Below are positions 49,840-61,116 of a stretch of 64,000 bases of DNA, piece by piece. Under the pieces are notes generated by a model that was not told the DNA's origin, did not search any database, and saw nothing but the letters and a program-made list of their open reading frames with translations. The stretch comes from Macrobrachium rosenbergii (lineage: Eukaryota; Arthropoda; Malacostraca; Decapoda; Palaemonidae). A program made the position numbers and the translations under genes. Location: positions 49,417,227 through 49,481,226 of the forward strand of contig NC_089781.1 in NCBI RefSeq assembly GCF_040412425.1, given 5' to 3'. Position 1 is the first letter of the stretch; every line of letters begins with the position of its first letter.

Positions 49840-51314
49840 CCTGCCTGCCTCCTCACGTACTTCGCTGTCCAACAGGAATGCAGGCTTCAACCTGTCGATG
49901 GTGATCCAGTCTTCCAGCCAATGGATGTCCAGAGGGTATGCCTTGGCGGCCCGCCTGATGACTTGGTGGGGCCCCCTGTAGGGCCTGGTTAAGGGCGGCC
50001 GATGGGTGTCCACCCTAACGAAGACGTAGGCGCAGGAGCCATAAGGCGGGTGTGCTGTAGGTGGTGGTTCTGTTGATGAAGGTCTTATGGCAGGGCACGA
50101 ACTTCTGTGCAAGTTCCCTCAACCTCGAGAGGGGGTGTTGGCGCCGTCGGCTGATGGCGGGAAGAATTCTCTGGGAACGGCCAGTGTCTCCCCATAGACT
50201 TTCTCGGCAGGGGAGGTGTCGCCATTTGCCTTCTGTGCGGTGCAGAGACCTATCAGAACCCGAGGAGCTGTTCCTTCCACCTCTTGTCAGTGCAATGGGC
50301 CATGAGAGCTGCCTTAAGAGAGTGGTGTACTCTCTCGACCATGCCGTTCATTGCAGGGTTGTAGGCCATTGTGCTGTGTAATGTTGTACCCATCAGGCGT
50401 GCCAAGGAGACCCAGAGCTCTGACAGGAAGGCTGGACCCTTGTCTGTAGTGATGCTGTCTGGCACTCAGAAATGGCTGATCCAACTGGAGAGGAGGGCTT
50501 CTGCACATGACGCTGTTGATGCCTCCTCCATGGGGTTACCTTGGGCCAGTGAGTGGAGCAGTCTGCGATCATCAGGAGGTATCTGGCTCCTCCTGACTGC
50601 GGAAGAGGCCCGACGACTTCGATGTGGATGTGGCGAAGCACTAACAGGGCTGGGGAAGTTGCCGACCCTGGACTCTGTGTGCGGGACGTTTTGCTCGCCT
50701 GGCATGGGATGCAGCTCCTTGCCCACAGCCGGATGTCCTTGTTGATGCCATGCCAGATGAACTTGTCAGTCATGAAGAGTGCCGTTGTGCACCCTGATGG
50801 ATGGGAGAGACTGTGGACTATGTTGAACACCTGCTTCCTCCTCGAGGCGGGTACTAGGCGGTGGGGCGGCCTGTGCTGGTGTCGCAGAGGAGAGTTGTGT
50901 TTGAGTTTGCTAAGGCACATCTTCCCACTTAAGAGCCGTCACTGCCGTCCTATAGTCTGCCGTTTCTGGGTCTGCTGCTTGTTCTTTTGCCAGGTCTTTG
51001 TAGTCGATGCCAAGGTGAAGGGGATTGATTTCTACTCTCGACAGGGTGTCGGCTACTGGGTTCTTCATGCCAGGGACGTAGTTGGTGGTGCACCCGAATT
51101 CGGAGATGGTGGTCAGATGTGTTGCCTTGCAGACCACGCGTCTCCGGCTTTGCAAATGCATGCACCATGGGTTTGTGATCTGTTAGGATTGTGAATTTGG
51201 TCCCCTCCAGCAGGTACTTGAAGTGTCTCATGGCCTGGTAGATAGCCAGAAGCTCCCCATCGAAGGTGCTGTAGCTGATCTCTGCTGGCAAAAACTTGTG
51301 GCTGAAGAAGGCCA
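49840..51314 (-). pseudogene. pol: Element B' RNase H fragment and integrase, right arm
   Basis: Minus-strand mirror of 6,973-8,440. It keeps FDGELLAIYQAMRHFKYLLEG (near 51,240), the zinc-binding WHGINKDIRLWARSCIPC (near 50,720), HIHIEVVGPLPQS with the catalytic D-to-E change (near 50,615) and the stop next to SHF (near 50,468). The core continues with ITTDKGPAFLSELW and NGMVERVHHSLKAALMAHC near 50,350. The C-terminal RPYRGP module, with LEDWITIDRLKPAFLLDSE near 49,870-49,920, is cleaner than in the left arm. Confidence 0.85.
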
Positions 51315-52740
51315 AAATATATTTCAATCGACCCGGGATGCCCTCCATATGCTCCACAGCCCCCAACAGCTACATGTCCCTCCTACAGGAATTCCCAGAT
51401 GTGTTCAAACCAGAACTGCGCCAGTCACCTGGGGCTTCGGCAAAGCATGGCATCTTCCACCACATCACCACGACGGGCCCACCAAACCATGCCAAGCTCC
51501 GATATCTGTCCCCTAAGAAGTTACAAGACGCCAAACGGGTCTTCACAAAAATGGAACGCATGGGCGTTTGTAAAAAGGCATCAAGCCCGTGGGCATCCCC
51601 TCTCCACTTGGTAAAGAAATCCGATGGCTCATGGAGGCCCTGCAGGAACTATCAGTGCCTGAATTTGATAACAACACCAGATCACTACTCCCTCCCTAAC
51701 ATGCAGGACCTGATGGGCGCCCTCCATGGAGCCAAAATTTTCTATAAGATGGGTCTACTGAAGTCATACTTCCAAGTCCCTGTGCATCCCAACGACATCC
51801 CAAAGACTGCCATCATCACGCCCTTCAGAAGCTACACATTTTCCTATTCCACCTTTGATCTCAGGAACGCAGGCGCCACCTTCCAGCGCCTGATGGATAC
51901 CGTCTTGGGAGATCTTCCCTTCTGCATCTGCTATGTCGATGACATCCTCATTTTTTCCAGGTCCCCAGAGGAACAGCTTCTCCATGTCCACGCCATCGTG
52001 AAACGCCTGCAGGACAGCGGATTAGTTGTCAGGTTTGACAAATGCATCTTTGGGAAAGAGAAAGTAGACTTCCTGGGCCACAAGATTTCCCCAGCAGGAG
52101 TGCGCCCCACCACCTCTGAAGTAAAAGCTATAGAAAATTTCCTGGATCCCCAAACCATCAAGGCCCTTCAGGAGTTCCTTGGGATGATAAATTACTACCG
52201 GCACTTCATCCCAGACATCGCCCACATCATGTACCCCCTGACGTCAATCATGAAGGGGAGACCAAAAACACTAATGTGGGAAGCTCCACAGCAGCAGGCA
52301 TTCATCCAGATGAAAAAGGCCCTCTCCAGTGCCCCCACCTTAACTCACCACAACCCCACCACTGCCCTCAGGTTGACAACGGACACCAGCAACATTGCCT
52401 GCGGTGCAGTAATAGAGCAACTGGTGAACGGCACGCCCCAGCCCTTGGCCTTCTTCAGCCACAAGTTTTTGCCAGCCGAGACCTGCTACTGCGCCTTCGA
52501 CAGAGAGCTGCTGGCTATCTACCAGACCGTGAGGCACTTCAAGTACCTGCTGGAGGAACCAAATTCACAATCCTAACAAGCCACAAACCCAGTGGCGCAT
52601 TTGCAAAACAGGAGGACGCCTGGTCTGCAAGGCAACAGCAGCACCTAACCGCCATCTCCGAGTTCAGTTGCACCATCAACTACGTCCCTGACAAGAAAAA
52701 CCCAGTGGCTGATGCTCTGTCAAGAATAGAGATCAATTCC
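51296..52740 (+). pseudogene. pol: Element B reverse transcriptase and RNase H, right arm
   Basis: The best-preserved pol segment of the B family: one open frame from 51,296 to 52,576 covers the RT start (LLQEFPDVFKPELR), fingers and palm, the catalytic YVDD at 51,932-51,943, the thumb (FLGHKISPAGVRP), the connection region and the first half of RNase H (LRLTTDTSNIACGAVIEQ, FDRELLAIYQTVRHFKYLLE). A deletion near 52,556 then shifts the frame; the rest of RNase H (VADALSRIEINS) follows to about 52,740. The start lies at the join with B', so the protease and Gag are missing and no promoter for it is seen. Confidence 0.87.
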
Positions 52741-54000
52741 CTCACCTCGGCATCGACTACGAAGACCTCGCGAGGGAACAAGCAGCGGATCCAGAGATGG
52801 CGGACTACAGGACAGCAGTGATGGCCCTCAAGTGGGGAAGATGTGCCCTTAGGAAAATTGGTCACAACTCTCCTCTGTGACACCAGCACAGGCCACCCAC
52901 ACCCTGGTGCCCGCATTGAGGAGGAAACAAGTGTTCGACATTGTCCACGGCCTCTCCCATCCATTGTGGTGCACAACGGCACGCCTCATGACTGACAAGT
53001 TCGTCTGGCACGGCATCAACAAGGACATCCGACAGTGGCCAAGGAGCTGCATCCCGTGCCAGACTAACAAAACATCCCGGCACACTGAATCCAGGATTGG
53101 CGGTTTTCCTCAGCCTCGTCGGCGGTTCCGCCACATCCACATCGACGTCGTCGGGTCCCTTCCGCAGTCGGGAGCCAGATACCTCCTGACGTTCACAGAC
53201 TGCTCCACCTGCTGGCCCGAAGCAACCCCCATGGACGAGGCATCAACGACATCATGCGCAGAGGTCCTCCTCCCTGTGGGATAAGCTGCTTTGGAGTGCC
53301 AGACAGCATCATCACAGACAGGGACCTGCCTTCCTGTCAGAGCTTTGGGTCTCCTTGGCACACCTGGTGGGTACAACTCTACATAGCACAAGAGCATACA
53401 ATCCTGCAGTGAAGGGCATGGTCGAGAGGGCGCACCACTCTTTTAAAGCAGCTCTCATGGCACGTTGCACCGACAAGAAGTGGAAGGAACAGCTGCCCTG
53501 GGTCCTGCTGGGTGTCTGCACCGCACTGAGAGCAAATGGTGATGCTTCCCCAGCTGAGAAAGTAGGCCGACAGTGCCGACATCACCATCCCAAGGTTGAG
53601 GGAACTCGCACAAAGGTTCGTGCCCTGCCACAAGACCTTCACCGACAGAACAGTCACCTACAGCCCACCCACCTTACACTCCTGCGCCTACATCTTTGTC
53701 AGGGTGGACACTCGCCACCCGACCTTAACCAGGCCCTACAGGAGGCCCCACCGAGTCATCAGGCAGGCCAGCAAAGCATTCCTCTTCGACATTCACGGCC
53801 GGGAGGACTGGATCACCATTGACAGACTGAAACCTGCATTCCTGTTAGACAGTGAAGTTTGCAAAAGAATTAGGCAGATGCCCCAGAGTTCCCCTGCAAT
53901 ACCCACATCCAGCCATCCCCAGGTGTCTGCCCCACCCTGTGCCCACAGTTCTCCAGAAGCAGGGTCCCGCTCCGGCTCCCTCAGCACCTCCATGATTAAG
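52741..54000 (+). pseudogene. pol: Element B integrase, right arm
   Basis: The zinc-binding region (FVWHGINKDIRQWPRSCIPCQ, near 53,000-53,060) leads into the core with HIHIDVVGSLPQSG near 53,140. A frame break near 53,280 and another before 53,355 separate the second aspartate (near 53,320) from VERAHHSFKAALMARC near 53,425. The RPYRRPH module with REDWITIDRLKPAFLLDSE lies at about 53,730-53,850, followed by a proline/serine-rich tail. Confidence 0.84.
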
Positions 54001-54058
54001 GTGCTTCATCCAATAATTGCTCCTCTAATTATTGTCTTGGGGGGCGGGGAGGAGTATT

Positions 54059-54400
54059 TTTAAGGGCGTCAAATCGCGCCTCTCTTTCCTTGTGTTTCTC
54101 CTATCAGATGTACATTAATCATGTCATGTATTTTACCTGTCTTTATTTCAGATTCCTTGTGTACCTCATCTTATGCATCATTGTACGGCCTTTCTGCTGA
54201 TATGTATATCTACCTTTTATATGTCATGTAACAAATGCTGTACGTATTTTTATGCTTGCCAAAAGCACAAATCCTGTATGGACGCCGCAGGGGGTCTCGG
54301 GTCGCCCGCTACCTTTACGTCCGCTTTTTGTCTTATAAACACCTGTCGAGAATAATAAAGAATCAGTCTTTCACCTCTGACTTTTCCTTGAAGCCTCACA
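54059..54400 (+). repeat. 3' LTR of element B, right arm
   Basis: Follows a polypurine tract (GGGGGGCGGGGAGGAG, about 54,039-54,054) and ends CCTCACA. TTATAAAC and AATAAA are close to the end. Mirror of 3,895-4,228. Confidence 0.75.
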
Positions 54401-54595
54401 AGACATGTATAATGCGTTACAGAACGTAAAAGGCAGATATATATATCGGCGGAAAGGCCGTACAATGATGCATACAATGAGATACATAAAGAATCTGAAA
54501 TAATAACAAGTAACATATATGACGTGATTAATGTACATATGAAGAGCAAAACACAAGAATGGAGAGGCGATCTGATGCCCTTACACTATTGATAT
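54401..54595 (-). repeat. Partial LTR, B' type, right arm
   Basis: Mirror of 3,700-3,894. It meets the CA end of the B LTR at the same base as in the left arm. Confidence 0.75.
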
Positions 54596-55116
54596 TTTAA
54601 ACCAGCTAGATAGGACGTTCATGTTGGCAAAATACCTGCAGAAGATTTTGTCGACATATCTGTTGTATAATTACACATTTGATAGTTTTGAACTTTAGTT
54701 ATCAAATTAATTTTAAGCTGAAATTTAACAAGTGCATTCCAATATCCCTCCATTTTATCTCATTTTTCCTGTATTTCAATTTTTATTAATGGTGAATATA
54801 ATTTGATCTAATAAACTTTGTGTTGTGTTCATACTTTAAAGTTCATAAGTAACTCATAGAAACGCAGGTAACATAGCAAGTCCTCTAAGGTCTGAAAATC
54901 AACCAGTGTACTCTCTAGAGATACATGGACTGCTAGTAAGTGGAAGTACTTAATTTTGGTACTATTCATTAATAATATTAGTGTGTCATCCTTGTTAGTA
55001 CTGAATTGGGTTGAGAGATATCTCCCGAAACTTAGAAAACGCAAGGGAGCACGGTGTTGCTGTTACGTAAGGCTTTTTGGTTTTCTTTTACCTAATAACA
55101 ACATAATCATACAGGT
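54596..55116. other. AT-rich spacer, right arm
   Basis: Mirror of 3,164-3,699. No gene seen. Confidence 0.7.
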
Positions 55117-55508
55117 TTTAAGAGGTGCGAAAAGAAACGAGCAGGATAAGGTCACTGCTGATTTATTGAGGACACAGGTGGTTTATATAGCGGCGGACTG
55201 ACGTCACACCGAGGAATACAATGAGAACTAGGGTGACCTGAGGTCAATAACACTTGACAATGAATACAATGAACAAATACACTTTGAGTTACACAAATGG
55301 ACAATAACTTAGTTGGATACATTCTGATACCTGAGAAAAAGAAACACATAACATAAAAGTAGGTGACAGGTAAATATTTACATAAATCAATTTAAATGAT
55401 TGGGTATGACTGGATCTGCATGACCCGTTATCCTAGGAGCAGCGATCCTAGGAGAGGCAAAGAAAACAGGTCACCACCACAGAAAACCCGCTCAGCAGGG
55501 ACTTTACA
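55117..55508 (-). repeat. 3' LTR of element A, right arm
   Basis: Minus-strand TGTAAAGTCC to CTCTTAAA. It contains TGACGTCA, a TATA-like box reading CTATATAAAC on the minus strand, and AATAAA near its end. It differs by a few bases from the left-arm copy at 2,773-3,163. Confidence 0.85.
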
Positions 55509-55559
55509 AATACTCCCGCCCCCAAGACGTGGGTAACATCTGATTAATCAGCGTATCTG

Positions 55560-56860
55560 CTGGGGTGCTGAGGGTGCTGCGGCTACGTGAAGTGAGGGGG
55601 GGGGTTGTGCTGTGCGTGGGAGCGGTTGGCTGCGGGTGTGGGTGGATGTTTCCGGGGGCGGCCGCATGTCCTCTTTCTGCGGCGACCCAGCTGCGGAGAC
55701 GACTGCTCGGGCGGAGGGTGCGGTGCGGTGACGTCTGTGTCCTCCTCCAGGAGGGCAGGCTTGATGCGGTCAACCGACACCCAGTCGTCCTTTCCGTGAA
55801 GGGCGAGCCGGAAAGCCTTGTTATTCCTTTCCAGCATGTGGAAGGGCCCCCTGTAGGGCCTGGTCAGTGGTGGGCAGACGGTGTCATCCGACGAAGACGT
55901 GAGTGGTGGAGGACAAGCTGGGCAGCGTGAAGGCAACTGACCTGTCGGTGTATGTCCGCTTACAGGGGGCGAACTTGCCAACTATATCGTGAAGCCTCTG
56001 GACAGATGGGTTGTGGCGGTCTTTGTGGCTAGTTCGCCCGGGACTGCGAGAGGCTTGTCATAGATTTTCTCAGCTGCGGACGTGTCACCCTTGACTCTGG
56101 GGCGGTTCTCAGCCGAGAAGGACCCACTGCAGCTGGTATTTCCAGTCCTCAGCGGTGTAGCGGGCCATGAGGGACGCCTTCAGGGACCTGTGGAAACGCT
56201 CAACCAAGCTATTGGCTGCGGGGTTGTAGGTGGTGGTGGTGTGATGAGCTGTCCCCAGCAGGCATGCCAGGGCGGACCACAATTCAGACAAGAAGGCAGG
56301 GCCCCTGTCGGTGGTTATGTGGTCCGGGACACCGAACCAGCTGATCCAGCTGGAAAGGAGGGCCTCAACACACGCACTGGTGGTGGCTTCCTGCATGGAC
56401 GTAGCTTCGGGCCATCTGGTTGAGCGGTCGACAATCGTCAGGAGATATCTGGCCCCGCCTGATGGGGGAAGAGGCCCAACAACGTCGATGTGTATATGGA
56501 CAAACCGCCGCCCCAGTTGTGGAAACTCGCCTACTCCGGACTCGGTGTGATGACCAATTTTGCTGGTTTGGCACTGAAGGCACTGTCTCGCCCAGGTCCT
56601 CACATCCTTCCACATTCCGTGCCAGACAAACTTTTCTGTCAGCAGCTTGGCCGTCGTCCTGCCGGAGGGGTGGGAGAGCCCATGGATGACGTCGAATACC
56701 TGGCGGCGACAGGAGGCGGGCACCAGGAGGTGAGGCTGGCCGGTGCTGACATCGCAGAGGAGATTTGGACCCCCGCCATGAGGGACACATCCCTCCACTT
56801 CAGGGACGTGATGGCGGTGTGGTAGGCTGGAGTCTCCGGGTCGGCAGCCTGCTCCCAGGC
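55560..56860 (-). pseudogene. pol: Element A integrase, right arm
   Basis: A single open frame at 56,109-56,798 holds the zinc-binding region (GLSHPSGRTTAKLL, VWHG, CLQCQ) and the whole D,D,E core: HIHIDVVGPLPPSGG near 56,490, ITTDRGPAFLSELW near 56,310 and NSLVERFHRSLKA near 56,200. A frame break near 56,105 separates it from the C-terminal module (RPYRGPFHMLERNNKAF, DDWVSVDRIKPALLEED, about 55,740-55,865). The catalytic core is intact here, unlike the left arm. Confidence 0.87.
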
Positions 56861-58230
56861 GAGGTCCTCGTAGTTGATCCCAAGCTGCACCGCATTGAGC
56901 TCAATCCTGGAGAGGGTGTCTGCTACAGGGTTCTTCCTGCCAGGGAGGTATCTGGCTGAGCAGGTGAACTCTGCGATGGCCGCGAGGTGTCGTTGCTGTC
57001 TGGAAGACCATGCCTCCCCCCTGCTTGGTGAAGGCGTGGACCAGCGGCTGGTGGTCCGTGTAGATTGTGAAGGGCGTACCCTCCAGGAGGAACTTGAAGT
57101 GCGGACTGCCCGGTATACTGCGCAGAGTTCCCTGTCAAAGGTGCTGTAGCGGGCCTCCAGCGAGGGTTGAACTTTTGCTGAAGAAGGCAATGGGCTGGGA
57201 GGCGCCGTCGACAATCTGCTCCAGGACGGCTCCACATGCAACGCTGCTGGCGTCCGTCGTCAGTTGGAGGGGAGCACTGGGGTCCTGGTGGGCCAAGGCG
57301 GTTGCCTCGGCGAGCGGCCTTTGTCAGGGAGAAGGCCCGCTGCTGGCTGTGTCCCCACACTAAGGATTTTGGTTGGCCTTTCAGGATCTCTGTCAGGGGG
57401 CCATGGTGTGTGCGATCCCGGGATGAACCTCCTGTAGTAATTCACCATCTCAAGGAACTCCTGGACGGCCTTGACGGAGGTGGGGACGGGAACCTGGTGA
57501 TGGCTGCGACCTTTGATGTGGCGGGCGGACACCATCCGGGGATATCTCGTGGCCTAGGAAGTCAGCTTTCTCGACGCCGAAGGTGCACTTGTCGAATCTG
57601 ACGACGAGGCCGTTCTGCAGGTGCTGCAGGACTGCCCAGATGTGCCGCTGATGCTCTTTATGGGACCTGGAAAAAATATAAGGATATCATCCACGTAGCA
57701 GACGCAGAACTTCAGGTCCCCAGGATGCTATCCATGAGCCGCTGGAATGTTGCCCCGCATTCCTCAGGCCGAAGGGGAGAAGGCGAAGACATAGGACCCG
57801 AAAGGCTTGATGATGGCGGTTTCAGGATATCCTCTGGAGCAACTGGCACCTGAAAGTAAGATTTCAAAAGAACCAACTTAGAAAATATTTTGGCACTGTG
57901 GAAGGTGGCCATGAGATCCTGCATGTTCGGCGGGGGGATAATGGTCAGGTTCAGTTGCGAGGTTGAGCCTCCTGTAGTCGCCGCAGGGTCTCCAGGAGCC
58001 ATTCGGTTTCTGCACCATGTGGAGAGGAGAGGCCCACAGGCTGGAGGCCTTCTTGCATATCCCCATCTGTTCCATTTCGGCGAAGGCGTTCTTGGCCTCC
58101 TGAAGGCACCGAGGGGGAAGCCTCCGGAACCTTGCATGTGTGTGGTAGATGCCATGTTTTACTGGGGCCCCGGGTACCTGGTGGAGCTCGGGCCTGAATA
58201 CGTCGGGGAACTCCTTCAGCAGCTGGGCGT
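56861..58230 (-). pseudogene. pol: Element A reverse transcriptase and RNase H, right arm
   Basis: RT begins near 58,230 (QLLKEFPDVFRPEL). PNGSWRPCGDYRRLNL lies near 57,990 and YVDD at 57,687-57,698. RNase H carries FDRELCAVYRAVR near 57,130 and VADTLSRIELNA near 56,905. At least five indels break this stretch, although the left arm is open over the same region from about 415 to 1,757. Two copies with different breaks in an otherwise near-identical repeat point to private or technical errors. Confidence 0.83.
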
Positions 58231-58607
58231 ACTGGTGGGGGGCGATGGAGCAGATGGTAGGTGCGCTGGGTACCGTTGCCAACGGGAGGGACTGGCAGGA
58301 ATCGGTGTTGAGGAGATGCTTGCGATCGACATCGACTGCCAGCCCAAAGTGGGCAAGGAAATCCGCACCTAGGAGTGGAGTCCTTACGTCCGCAACAACG
58401 AAGTCCCAGGAATACCTCCGGCCAAGGATGGAGACCGACAGGAGCCTGGTGCCGTAGGAGAGGATGGGGGACCTGTTGGCAGCCGTCAGGAAGGCAGCCG
58501 GGTCCGGTGAGCGCTTGCAGTCCTCTCTGGATAGCGGAAAGATTGATCTAACGGCCCCTGTGTCAACCAACATCATTCTGCTGGAGATGGTGTCGTGGAC
58601 GTAGAAG
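58231..58607 (-). CDS. Element A aspartic protease region
   Basis: Minus-strand open frame with the catalytic MMLVDTGAVRSIFP near 58,540-58,580 and, about 70 residues later, LLGADFLAHFGLAVDVD near 58,330-58,380, the expected flap-side hydrophobic-G-A/T motif of a retropepsin. It matures the Gag-Pol polyprotein in the virus-like particle. It is continuous with the RT start in one frame (57,878-58,807), and is therefore probably made as part of Pol rather than alone. It is the only protease copy in the window. Confidence 0.82.
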
Positions 58608-59554
58608 CCTAATGGCCCTGGGCTCCTGGGTTCTTCTGTTGCCGTGACGGCCTGTCCTGCTGGCTGCCACCCCCCCGTTTTTTGGACGGGCAAATGAACA
58701 TGGGGGTTGGCAGTTCCGGGCATCCTTGCCGTACTGCTTGTGGTAGTAGCAAGGGCCCGGTGGGTTCCACTTGTGGTGATACGGTGGCCACCTCCTGGTA
58801 ACAGCACTTATCTCCTCCTCTGCTCCCTCCTCCTGTTGAATGGCACTGATGGGGTGTGGGGTGCTGATGCCCGCCTTGCTGCCTTTGCGGAGTCAGTCAG
58901 CTGTTGCGCTGTGCAGATCAAGACCTCGAGGGGCATGGTGTAGGGCTCGAGGATCTGAGTGCGGACCTCCAGGAGGAGCTGGCAGAGGAGAATCTCCCGC
59001 TACAGGCTTATCTCGGACTGCTTTCTGCTGCTGTTGGTGTTGGGGAGGATGAAGAAATCCTGGATCATGCCCCACAACTCCAAGACGCTCTGTTCCTGCC
59101 ACGGGTTGGTGATGAGGTCGAGGGCGCAGGCGGCTCTCTCGGCAACCGACAGGGAGCAAGTCTCGATGAGGGTTTTCTTTAGGAGGTGGTAGGTGAGGGG
59201 GTGTGCGGCAGACACCCACGGGACGAGTTTCCTGTAGATCTCCGGCAGGGCGTTAAATACTGCGTCAGCTTGCAGTATCTCGTCCTTGAGTTCTGCCAGC
59301 CTGAACTGACTCTCGACCCTGTACAGCCACGATGACGGGTTCTCCTGAGTGAAAGGCTTTATGGCGAGGGCGGCTTTTGTTTGTCCTGCTGGGCAGGGCA
59401 CCAGGCAGGGCCGCGTGTGGGGCGCGGGCAGCGGTGTGGAGGAGTGCGAGAGCCTCGGCGCGGGGGAGGGCGCAGGTGATATGGGCAGGAGGTAAACACC
59501 TGAATCTGCAAGGTTTGCAGTTAATTGAACGAGGGAGGGGATATCCGTGTCCAT
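58608..59554 (-). pseudogene. gag: Element A Gag
   Basis: Starting at MDTDIPSLVQ (59,554), an open frame to about 59,000 encodes a proline/serine-rich leader and a capsid-like domain with PSSWLYRVESQFRLAEL and KTLIETCSLSVAERAACAL, typical of Gag from arthropod Ty3/gypsy elements. Sequence downstream, in another frame, includes MPLEVLICTAQQL and a zinc-knuckle-like CYYHKQYGKDARNCQPPC near 58,685-58,745. Gag forms the particle that packages element RNA. At least one indel near 59,000 breaks the frame; how Pol is reached from Gag cannot be judged. Confidence 0.78.
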
Positions 59555-59774
59555 GCTCGCTCTTGCCCTCTTAATAGGAGTGGGATACTCGTGTCAATAC
59601 GCGCTTGGAAGCACGCTGTGTGAGTCCGTTAATAACGCTGGTGATTTGCCGACGAGAGTCAGCACACCCGAACGCTGGTTACAGCGCCATAATGAGTCCT
59701 CTAGGGGCGTGGGTAGTTCCTGGAGCCGAGACTGAGTCTCCATGTGAGTCCGCTAATGGCTCCGGGAACCTCTC

Positions 59775-59785
59775 CGGGGTCACCA
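59775..59785 (-). promoter_or_regulatory. Primer-binding site of element A
   Basis: One base after the 5' LTR the minus strand reads TGGTGACCCCG. This is complementary to a tRNA 3' end of CGGGGUCACCA, the end found in animal tRNA-Trp. The untranslated leader continues to the Gag start at 59,554. The tRNA assignment rests on 11 bases. Confidence 0.65.
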
Positions 59786-59786
59786 C

Positions 59787-60175
59787 TTTAAGAGGTGCGA
59801 AAGAAACGAGCAGGACAAGGTTACTACTGATTTATTGAGGACACAGGCGGTTTATATAGCGGCGGACCGAGTCATGCTGAGGAATACAATGATAACTAGG
59901 GTGACCTGAGGTCAATAACATTTGACACTAAATACAATGAACCAATACACTTTGAGTTACACAAATGGACAATAACTTAGTTGAATACATTCTGATACCT
60001 GAGAAAAAGAAACACATAACATACAAGTTGGTGACAGGTAAATATTTACATAAATCAATTTAAATGATTGGGTATGACTGGATCTGCGTGACCCGTTATC
60101 CTAGGAGCAGCGATCCTAGGAGAGGCAAAGAAAACGGGTCGCTACACAGAAAACCCACTTAGCGGGGACTTTACA
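59787..60175 (-). repeat. 5' LTR of element A
   Basis: Same limits as the 3' LTR: TGTAAAGTCC to CTCTTAAA. TATA (GCTATATAAACC) and AATAAA are kept; the TGACGTCA of the 3' LTR is TGACTCGG here. It would drive the full-length RNA. Confidence 0.85.
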
Positions 60176-60548
60176 AGTTCACTTCATCCACACAATCAGT
60201 TTTTCGCTCGTACTATAGTGAAGCATAACCGAGTCCGTAAATGAAGCGGTCGCATTACTTTGAATGAAACGAAAATAAGACCACTATATAGAGGATTTCA
60301 TTTATGTAAATATTCCATGATCTCTTCGCCTATATTTTTTTCTTTCTACTAATGCTTACAGAAGAGTAAACTTTGTCACCAGGTATAATGTCAGAGTCCA
60401 GAAATACTTTACGTCTGGCAAGGAAACACATCCACAGGCCTTACCCAGGCTGCCATGTGTACAATAATTATCATAAATGTAACATTAAACTGCCTCTGGT
60501 ATGATATCTTTTCTAATTATCGTTCGTTTTACACGACAATTCTAGGAT
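60176..60548. other. Unassigned stretch
   Basis: Moderately AT-rich, with no recognised gene. It may be the 5' part of the hAT remnant that follows, but no motif was seen. Confidence 0.5.
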
Positions 60549-61116
60549 TTGAACTTTTTTAAGGCTATGCTGACTAATTTTTATAAACGCTGTAGGAACT
60601 TCTTAGTAGAGGCATGTGAGGAGATCAAGAAAAAGTATGATTTTAAGGACAGTGTGATCTCGAAGCTGTATTGCCTTCCTCCTGAAAATGCCCTGTCTAA
60701 TTCTTTTAGGAAATCAACTCCCTCTTTGTACCATCCCATAGTTGAACTGCATTTAATTGCGTCACCAGATAATTGTTCAATAAAACAAAAAAATCGATGA
60801 TCAGTGGCCAATTTTGCCAGTATTCAGAGATGCACTAAATATTGATGATAAATTGCCAGCAGATAAATTCTGGGTAGAAGTTTTACAGAGTCGAGATAGC
60901 TTTTTGAACTGACAAATTTTTGCTGTATGTGTGGTCAGTCTTCCCCATTCTAATGCTGAATGTGAAAGAGTATTCAGCAAAATCAGTCTATTTGAGACAA
61001 AAATCAGAAGTGGTTTAAACACAGATACTCTTAATAGGGCTTTGTTGGCTTCTGAGTGCATTAAAATCCAAAAGTCTTGTGTTAAAGACATGCTCGACTG
61101 TTTAGAAAGCAGTTAA
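60549..61116 (+). pseudogene. hAT transposase C-terminal remnant
   Basis: Two open segments separated by stops near 60,800 and 60,912. The second holds VVSLPHSNAECERVFSKISL, the hallmark of the hAT dimerisation domain, followed by NTDTLNRALLASECIK, also typical of this domain. The first segment (60,549-60,800) has helical sequence fitting the region just before it. The BED finger and the catalytic core are absent, so only the C-terminus remains. Terminal repeats and target duplication were not found. It lies 374 bases outside the 5' LTR of element A. Confidence 0.75.

Larger units (their letters stand above)
47219..58317 (-). repeat. Right arm of giant inverted repeat
   Basis: Reverse-complement counterpart of 1-11,068. 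The inner limit is defined by CAGTCATCGTGACTCGACCG at 47,219, whose mirror ends at 11,068; inward from there the two sides are unrelated. The outer limit is set by the window start, not by loss of similarity. Confidence 0.93.
55117..60175 (-). mobile_element. Complete Ty3/gypsy element A
   Basis: About 5.06 kb on the minus strand: 5' LTR, primer-binding site, gag, protease, RT, RNase H, integrase, GPY/F module, polypurine tract and 3' LTR. The two LTRs are visibly diverged (the 5' LTR lost the CRE, which reads TGACTCGG), so the insertion is not recent. The inverted-repeat arm ends in this window inside the element only because the left copy is cut by position 1. No clear target-site duplication was found around the ends. 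Confidence 0.9.

Noticed and set aside
1..58317. Simple fold-back (template plus complement) read chimera as the cause of the palindrome
   Set aside because: A fold-back read would mirror around a point; here 36 kb of non-mirrored sequence separates the arms and their inner junctions are different. Other assembly errors remain possible.
55117..60175. Target-site duplication for element A
   Set aside because: Flanks (GAACT at the 5' side, ACCTG at the 3' side) do not match convincingly.
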